From Dyella caseinilytica (GTDB taxonomy: Bacteria; Pseudomonadota; Gammaproteobacteria; Xanthomonadales; Rhodanobacteraceae), in NCBI RefSeq assembly GCF_016865235.1, contig NZ_CP064030.1, positions 1,674,001 through 1,738,000 on the forward strand: a stretch of DNA of 64,000 nt, given 5' to 3'. Below the pieces are notes generated by a model that ran no database searches, was not told where the DNA came from, and was given only the letters and a program-made list of their open reading frames with translations. The position numbers were made by a program, and so were the translations under genes. Shown here in pieces: positions 59,826 to 64,000 of this stretch (within the stretch, counting starts at the first letter, position 1; each line of letters starts with the position of its first letter).

Positions 59826-61256
59826 TCAAAACTCCCGCATCACCATCAATCGGATCTCGCTCATATCCTCGATCGCATAGCGCACACCCTCGCGGCCAAT
59901 CCCTGAAAGCTTCACGCCGCCATACGGCATGTTGTCCACGCGAAAACTCGGTACGTCGTTGACCACGACGCCGCCTTGCTCCAATTCGTTCCAGGCGCGC
60001 ATCGCGTGCGCAAGGCTGTCGGTGAAGATGCCGGCCTGCAGGCCGTAATCGGAATCGTTGACCATCGCGATGGCATCATCCATTCGCTTGAACGGCACGA
60101 GTAGAGCAAACGGGCCGAACACTTCCATGGTGTTGACCTTGGCGTCGTTCGGCACGTTTTCCATCAGTGTGGCTTCAAGCATGTTGCCCTTGCGCTTGCC
60201 ACCACAGAGGATCTTGCCACCGGCTTTGCGTGCTTCGTTGATCCAACCTTCCAGGCGTTCGGCAGCGGCCTCGTCGATCATGGGGCCAAGGAACACGTCT
60301 TTCTTTTTCGGATCGCCCGCCTTGAGTTTCTTCACGGCGGCGACGAGGCGCTTTTTGAGTTCGTCATAGAGGGAGGCATGCGCGTAGATACGCTGCACGC
60401 TGATGCAGCTTTGCCCGGACTGGTAGAACGCACCGAAGATCAGACGTTCGATCACCCTGTCCAGATGCGGCTGCTGATCGCCATCGATGATGCAGGCGGC
60501 GTTGCCACCCAGTTCCAGCGTCACCTTCTTGTGTCCGGCGCGTGCTTTCAGATCCCAGCCAATCTGGCCACCGGTGAAGGAAAGCAGCTTCAGGCGAGGA
60601 TCTTCCACCAGCGGTGTTGCGTGTTTACCGTCCAGCGTAAGTACCGAGAAAGCACCTTTGGGCAAATCGGTTTCAGCGAGGATCTCGCCAATGATCAATG
60701 CGCCGATAGGGGTTTTTTCCGAAGGTTTCAGCACGAAAGGACAGCCCGCTGCAATGGCTGGTGCTACCTTGTGCGCCACGAGGTTCAACGGAAAGTTGAA
60801 GGGTGTGATAAACGATACCGGCCCCAACGGCACGCGCTTGGTGTAGCCGTGATAACCGTCCAGACGCGAAGCCAACTCCAGATTCAGCGTTTCGCCATTG
60901 ATGCGTACAGCTTCTTCCGCGGCGATGCGGAAAGTTTCGATCAGGCGGGTCACTTCGCCAGCCGAATCCTTGATCGGTTTGCCAGCTTCGATGCACAGCG
61001 CCATGGCCAGCTCATCGTGCCGTTCCTCAAAACGCTTCGCACAATGCTGCAGCACCGCCTGCCTGGCCCAGGGACGAAAATCCTTCATGGGGCCGGCTGC
61101 TTTCACGGCGGCCTTGATGGCTTTTTCGGTAACGCTATCATCCGGCACCGCCACGCGGGTGGCGACCTTGCCGCTGTATTTGTCATAGACGTCCATCATG
61201 GACTTGGATGTCTGCGGCTGGTTAGCGAGATAGTAGGGGTAGGTTTTCTTGAGCAT
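59826..61256 (-). CDS. NAD(P)-dependent aldehyde dehydrogenase
   Basis: The 476-residue product has all catalytic residues: Asn154 in TPFNFPLN, Glu248 in TLELGGNA and Cys284 in QSGQSCISVQRI. The cofactor Lys is in VLKPSEKTP. Conserved FGP and GVKLSGIGREG motifs follow. The closest pattern by eye is the lactaldehyde / non-phosphorylating glyceraldehyde-3-phosphate / succinate-semialdehyde group. It begins 11 bases after the acetolactate synthase-like stop codon with AAGGGAAAC as ribosome site, so the two form an operon. Substrate unknown; the pairing suggests an aldehyde derived from a thiamine-diphosphate enzyme product. Confidence 0.92.
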   Translation of the reverse strand: MLKKTYPYYLANQPQTSKSMMDVYDKYSGKVATRVAVPDDSVTEKAIKAAVKAAGPMKDFRPWARQAVLQHCAKRFEERHDELAMALCIEAGKPIKDSAGEVTRLIETFRIAAEEAVRINGETLNLELASRLDGYHGYTKRVPLGPVSFITPFNFPLNLVAHKVAPAIAAGCPFVLKPSEKTPIGALIIGEILAETDLPKGAFSVLTLDGKHATPLVEDPRLKLLSFTGGQIGWDLKARAGHKKVTLELGGNAACIIDGDQQPHLDRVIERLIFGAFYQSGQSCISVQRIYAHASLYDELKKRLVAAVKKLKAGDPKKKDVFLGPMIDEAAAERLEGWINEARKAGGKILCGGKRKGNMLEATLMENVPNDAKVNTMEVFGPFALLVPFKRMDDAIAMVNDSDYGLQAGIFTDSLAHAMRAWNELEQGGVVVNDVPSFRVDNMPYGGVKLSGIGREGVRYAIEDMSEIRLMVMREF

Positions 61257-61267
61257 GGTCGTTTCCC

Positions 61268-62911
61268 TTAAACAGCGGCACTGAGACGGCGGATTTCTTC
61301 GTCCAGCACGCGGTGGTTGTCGGAATAGTCGATAGCTAGATCGATAAGGTGCACGCCGCCTTCGTCGAAGGCGCGCTTCAAGATCGGCAGGAACTCGTCG
61401 GCTTTTTCCGGACGATGACCGTGTGCGCCGTGTGCTTCAGCAAAGCGCACGAAATCGGGATTGTTGAGTTGCATACCGAAATCGGCAAAACCCATGTCAG
61501 CCTGCTTCCAGCGGATCATGCCGTAGGCGTCGTCACGCAGCAGCAGGATCACCAGATCCATCTTCAGGCGCACCGCCGTTTCCAGTTCCTGCGCGTTCAT
61601 CATGAAACCGCCGTCGCCACAGATCGCCAACACCTTGCGGTCCGGGTGCACCATCTTTGCCGCCATCGCTGAAGGCAGACCCGCGCCCATGGTCGCCAGG
61701 GCGTTGTCGAGCAGTACGGTGTGAGGTTGGCGTGCTTTGTAGTAACGTGCGTACCAGAGTTTGTACATGCCGTTGTCCAGGCACAGGATGCCGTCGTCGG
61801 GCATGTATTTGCGCGTATCGCTCACTATCCGCACCGGGTGCATCGGGAAGCGCGGTTCGTCGGTATATTGCGCCAGCTGTTTATGGAAGGCAGTGCGCAC
61901 CTTGTCGAAGTAACTGAAGTCCCAATCCGGCTGAACCACCAGCGCATCCGTCAATCGCTCGATGGTATGGGCGATGTCACCAACCACTTCGATTTGCGGG
62001 AAATACACCGTGTCGACTTCGGCCGAAGAGAAGTTGATGTGGATGACGGTACGACGCCCGCGCAACATGAAGAACGGTGGCTTTTCCACCACATCGTGAC
62101 CGGCATTGATGATCACGTCGGCGGCATCAATCGCGCGGTGGACGAAATCGCCGTCGGAGAGCGCGGCATTGCCAAGCCACAAGGGGTGATCTTCGTCGAC
62201 TACGCCCTTGCCCATCTGCGTGGTGAAGAAGGGAATGCCCAGCTTGTCAACAAACGCTCGCAACGCCACCGCGGTACGTTGACGATTGGCTGCGGCACCG
62301 ATCATCAGGATGGGATGCTTCGCATTGCTGATCGCTTCGGCGGCTTGCACCAACGCAGCGTCGTCGGGAGAGGGGCGACGGGCGTATTCCGTCGGCAGCA
62401 GGATCGCATCCTCGATCTCATCGCGTGCGATATCTTCCGGTAACTCCAGATGTACCGCGCCGGGGCGTTCCTCCTCGGCGCGGCGAAACGCTTCGCGGAT
62501 ACGCGCGGGGATCGTTGCCCCCGACACGATCTGTCGCGTGTACTTGGTCAACGGCTGCATCATGTCGACCACGTCCACCAGCTGGAACAAGCCTTGCTTG
62601 TGCGTGCGGATCGGTTTCTGGCCGGTGATCATCAACATCGGCATGGCGCCGAGCTGGGCGTAAGCTGCGGCAGTCACCAGGTTCGTCGCGCCAGGTCCAA
62701 GAGTGGATAGCGCCACGCCCGCTTCGCCGGTCAAGCGGCCCCAGGTGGCAGCCATGAAGCCGGCCGCTTGCTCATGCCGGGTGACGATCAGCTTGATCGA
62801 GGACTCGCGCAGGGCTTCGACCAGATCCAGGTTCTCTTCGCCGGGAACACCGAAGATGCTGCGCACTCCTTCGGCTTCCAATGCTTTCACGAATAAAGTA
62901 GCAGCCTTCAT
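61268..62911 (-). CDS. Thiamine-diphosphate enzyme, acetolactate synthase large subunit-like
   Basis: The 547-residue product has the N-terminal Pyr domain with catalytic Glu47 (VTRHEQAAG). GPGATNLVTAAAYAQLG and GQKPIRTHKQGLFQLVD follow. A central domain contains PILMIGAAANRQR, and the PP domain has the thiamine-diphosphate motif GDGGFMMNAQELETAVRL with DDAYGMI. It resembles acetolactate synthase catalytic subunits, but no ilvN-type regulatory subunit or alsD decarboxylase lies nearby. It is therefore probably a catabolic or specialised carboligase/decarboxylase. GGAGA precedes the ATG. First gene of an operon with the aldehyde dehydrogenase. Confidence 0.88.
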   Translation of the reverse strand: MKAATLFVKALEAEGVRSIFGVPGEENLDLVEALRESSIKLIVTRHEQAAGFMAATWGRLTGEAGVALSTLGPGATNLVTAAAYAQLGAMPMLMITGQKPIRTHKQGLFQLVDVVDMMQPLTKYTRQIVSGATIPARIREAFRRAEEERPGAVHLELPEDIARDEIEDAILLPTEYARRPSPDDAALVQAAEAISNAKHPILMIGAAANRQRTAVALRAFVDKLGIPFFTTQMGKGVVDEDHPLWLGNAALSDGDFVHRAIDAADVIINAGHDVVEKPPFFMLRGRRTVIHINFSSAEVDTVYFPQIEVVGDIAHTIERLTDALVVQPDWDFSYFDKVRTAFHKQLAQYTDEPRFPMHPVRIVSDTRKYMPDDGILCLDNGMYKLWYARYYKARQPHTVLLDNALATMGAGLPSAMAAKMVHPDRKVLAICGDGGFMMNAQELETAVRLKMDLVILLLRDDAYGMIRWKQADMGFADFGMQLNNPDFVRFAEAHGAHGHRPEKADEFLPILKRAFDEGGVHLIDLAIDYSDNHRVLDEEIRRLSAAV

Positions 62912-63037
62912 GCATCGTCTCCGTAGTGAAGAAAAGCAGGTGCTATATGTACATCAATATTCGATTCGTGCGGGAAAGCGTTTCATTCGTGTGAAGAATG
63001 GATGCACTTGCTGGGGCCAGGCGTTCCCAGTAGATAT

Positions 63038-64000
63038 TTATTCCTTGGTTACTTGCAACGGCAATTCGCCATCGGCAAGACGCGCGCGCAAGGGTGTATC
63101 GACAGCGATGTTTTGTGCTGAACGCAGCACTTTACCTTCAGCGTCGAACAGGATCGCGTAACCGCGCTCCAGCGTCGCCAGCGGGCTGACGGCATGCAGC
63201 GCACGTGCCGTTTGCTGCAATGTAAGCTGTTCACGCTCCAACTTGTGTTGGATCAAGCGGCGTAAATGCAAGGCGTGTTGCTCGATACGCTGCCGCAACA
63301 ATGCGAGCTGTTGCCGCGGATGTTGCGTAAGCAGACGCGCATGGGCGCGATCAAGCCTGACGCCAAGCTGGGTTATCTCTACCGTGCGCGCAGCAAGTAA
63401 CCGGCGATGCAGTTGCCACAAGCGCTCCTGGTCACGCGCCAGCCGCGCTTGCGGGCGTTGTGCCTGCAAGCGGGTGAGCAAGTGGTCAAGGCGCTGGATG
63501 CGTGCCTGCAGTCGCCGCTCCTGGATGGCGACGATGCGTTGGCGCAACTGATCAAGATGTCGCAGCTGTGCCCGGGCATCGGGCACCAGCAATTCCGCCG
63601 CGGCGGAAGGGGTGGGCGCGCGCAGGTCGGCCACGAAATCAGCAATGCTGAAATCGATCTCATGCCCCACGGCGCTGACCACCGGCACCTTGCTCGCATG
63701 GATGGCGCGGGCGACTTGTTCATCGTTGAACGCCCACAAATCCTCCAGCGAGCCGCCTCCGCGTGTAAGCAGCAATACGTCGTAACGGCCACAAGTCGAG
63801 GCTTTGCGCAGCATCGACACGATAGCCGGTGGCGCTTCGCGACCTTGCACTGGTACCGGCAATACGTCTACGTCGACCAGCGGCCAGCGGCGGGAGAGCA
63901 CGCTTAGCACGTCACGGATGGCGGCGCCGGTAGCGGAAGTGATCACGCCAATCCGGCGTGCGAATCGGGGCAGGGGGCGCTTGCGGTCCTGGGCGAACAG
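63038..64000 (-). CDS. xseA: Exodeoxyribonuclease VII large subunit (5' end cut by window edge)
   Basis: The C-terminal 320 residues of XseA are visible; the reading frame stays open to the last base, so the true start lies outside the window. The catalytic-domain motifs are RIGVITSATGAAIRDVL, LLLTRGGGSLEDLWAFND and VVSAVGHEIDFSIADFVADLRAPTPSAAAE. A long Arg/Gln/Leu coiled coil (RQRIVAIQERRLQARIQRLD and on) then binds XseB. The C-terminal tail ends GYAILFDAEGKVLRSAQN followed by about 25 residues. Degrades single-stranded DNA in repair. Confidence 0.95.
   Translation of the reverse strand: MFAQDRKRPLPRFARRIGVITSATGAAIRDVLSVLSRRWPLVDVDVLPVPVQGREAPPAIVSMLRKASTCGRYDVLLLTRGGGSLEDLWAFNDEQVARAIHASKVPVVSAVGHEIDFSIADFVADLRAPTPSAAAELLVPDARAQLRHLDQLRQRIVAIQERRLQARIQRLDHLLTRLQAQRPQARLARDQERLWQLHRRLLAARTVEITQLGVRLDRAHARLLTQHPRQQLALLRQRIEQHALHLRRLIQHKLEREQLTLQQTARALHAVSPLATLERGYAILFDAEGKVLRSAQNIAVDTPLRARLADGELPLQVTKE

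Overview
The window looks like a chromosomal segment of a gammaproteobacterium of the order Xanthomonadales, most likely family Rhodanobacteraceae (Dyella, Luteibacter or Rhodanobacter type). Three things point there: the gene order rpoE-rseA-mucD-lepA-lepB-DUF4845-rnc-era-recO without rseB, the tig-clpP-clpX-lon-hup-tRNA-ppiD block, and protein sequences that are Xanthomonas-like without the very high GC of Xanthomonas. The assignment to family is inference; no rRNA gene is present to test it. The window holds 54 protein genes that I can support and 11 tRNA genes. There is no intact insertion sequence, prophage or CRISPR array.

Layout. (1) 1-2331: a tRNA-Pro/Arg/His/Lys cluster, one secreted protein of unknown function, about 680 bases without a clear gene, and tRNA-Leu. 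(2) 2414-11276: protein quality control (trigger factor, ClpP, ClpX, Lon, HU, tRNA-Val, tRNA-Asp, PpiD). (3) 11364-17127: fabI, then the enterobacterial-style mltD-gloB-yafS-rnhA-dnaQ neighbourhood and a PP2C phosphatase. (4) 17314-22864: tRNA-Ser, a second signal peptidase I, the divergent ppsA/ppsR pair, a DUF1249 protein, a nested palindromic element, and tRNA-Asp/Glu/Ala on the minus strand. (5) 23022-33524: a KefB-like antiporter, a periplasmic FKBP, UDP-glucose dehydrogenase, SlyX, a DUF2058 protein, a FadB/FadJ-type beta-oxidation protein and a two-gene cyclic-di-GMP unit. (6) 33578-42383: the sigma-E operon, with a visible sigma-E-type promoter, running into lepA-lepB-rnc-era-recO. (7) 42389-50087: an orphan REC-Hpt protein, an AsmA-like envelope protein, rlmD, a CYTH phosphatase, nagZ, hpt, a methylthioinosine/methylthioadenosine phosphorylase and a cold-shock protein. 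(8) 50203-64000: the most accessory part, with an ABC exporter, an OafA-like acyltransferase, YigZ, a DUF218 protein, tandem PI-PLC paralogues, an alcohol dehydrogenase divergent from an AraC regulator, a REPIN-like repeat pair, an aldehyde dehydrogenase/acetolactate synthase-like operon, and xseA cut by the window edge.

How the genes work together. Envelope and protein homeostasis dominate: cytoplasmic folding and proteolysis (Tig, ClpXP, Lon), periplasmic folding and proteolysis (PpiD, FKBP, MucD), sigma-E control (RpoE/RseA), secretion (two signal peptidases) and peptidoglycan turnover (MltD, NagZ). The second theme is RNA processing, translation and repair (Rnc, Era, LepA, RlmD, RecO, DnaQ, RnhA, XseA). 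The strongest candidates for something less described are the nested inverted-repeat element at 22246-22474, the tandem PI-PLC pair with a duplicated leader and no signal peptide, and the gene pair at 30436-33524 in which a small protein resembling the N-terminal part of Ycf46-type AAA proteins is translationally coupled to a five-domain GGDEF-EAL protein. All motif positions were read by eye; no database search was run.
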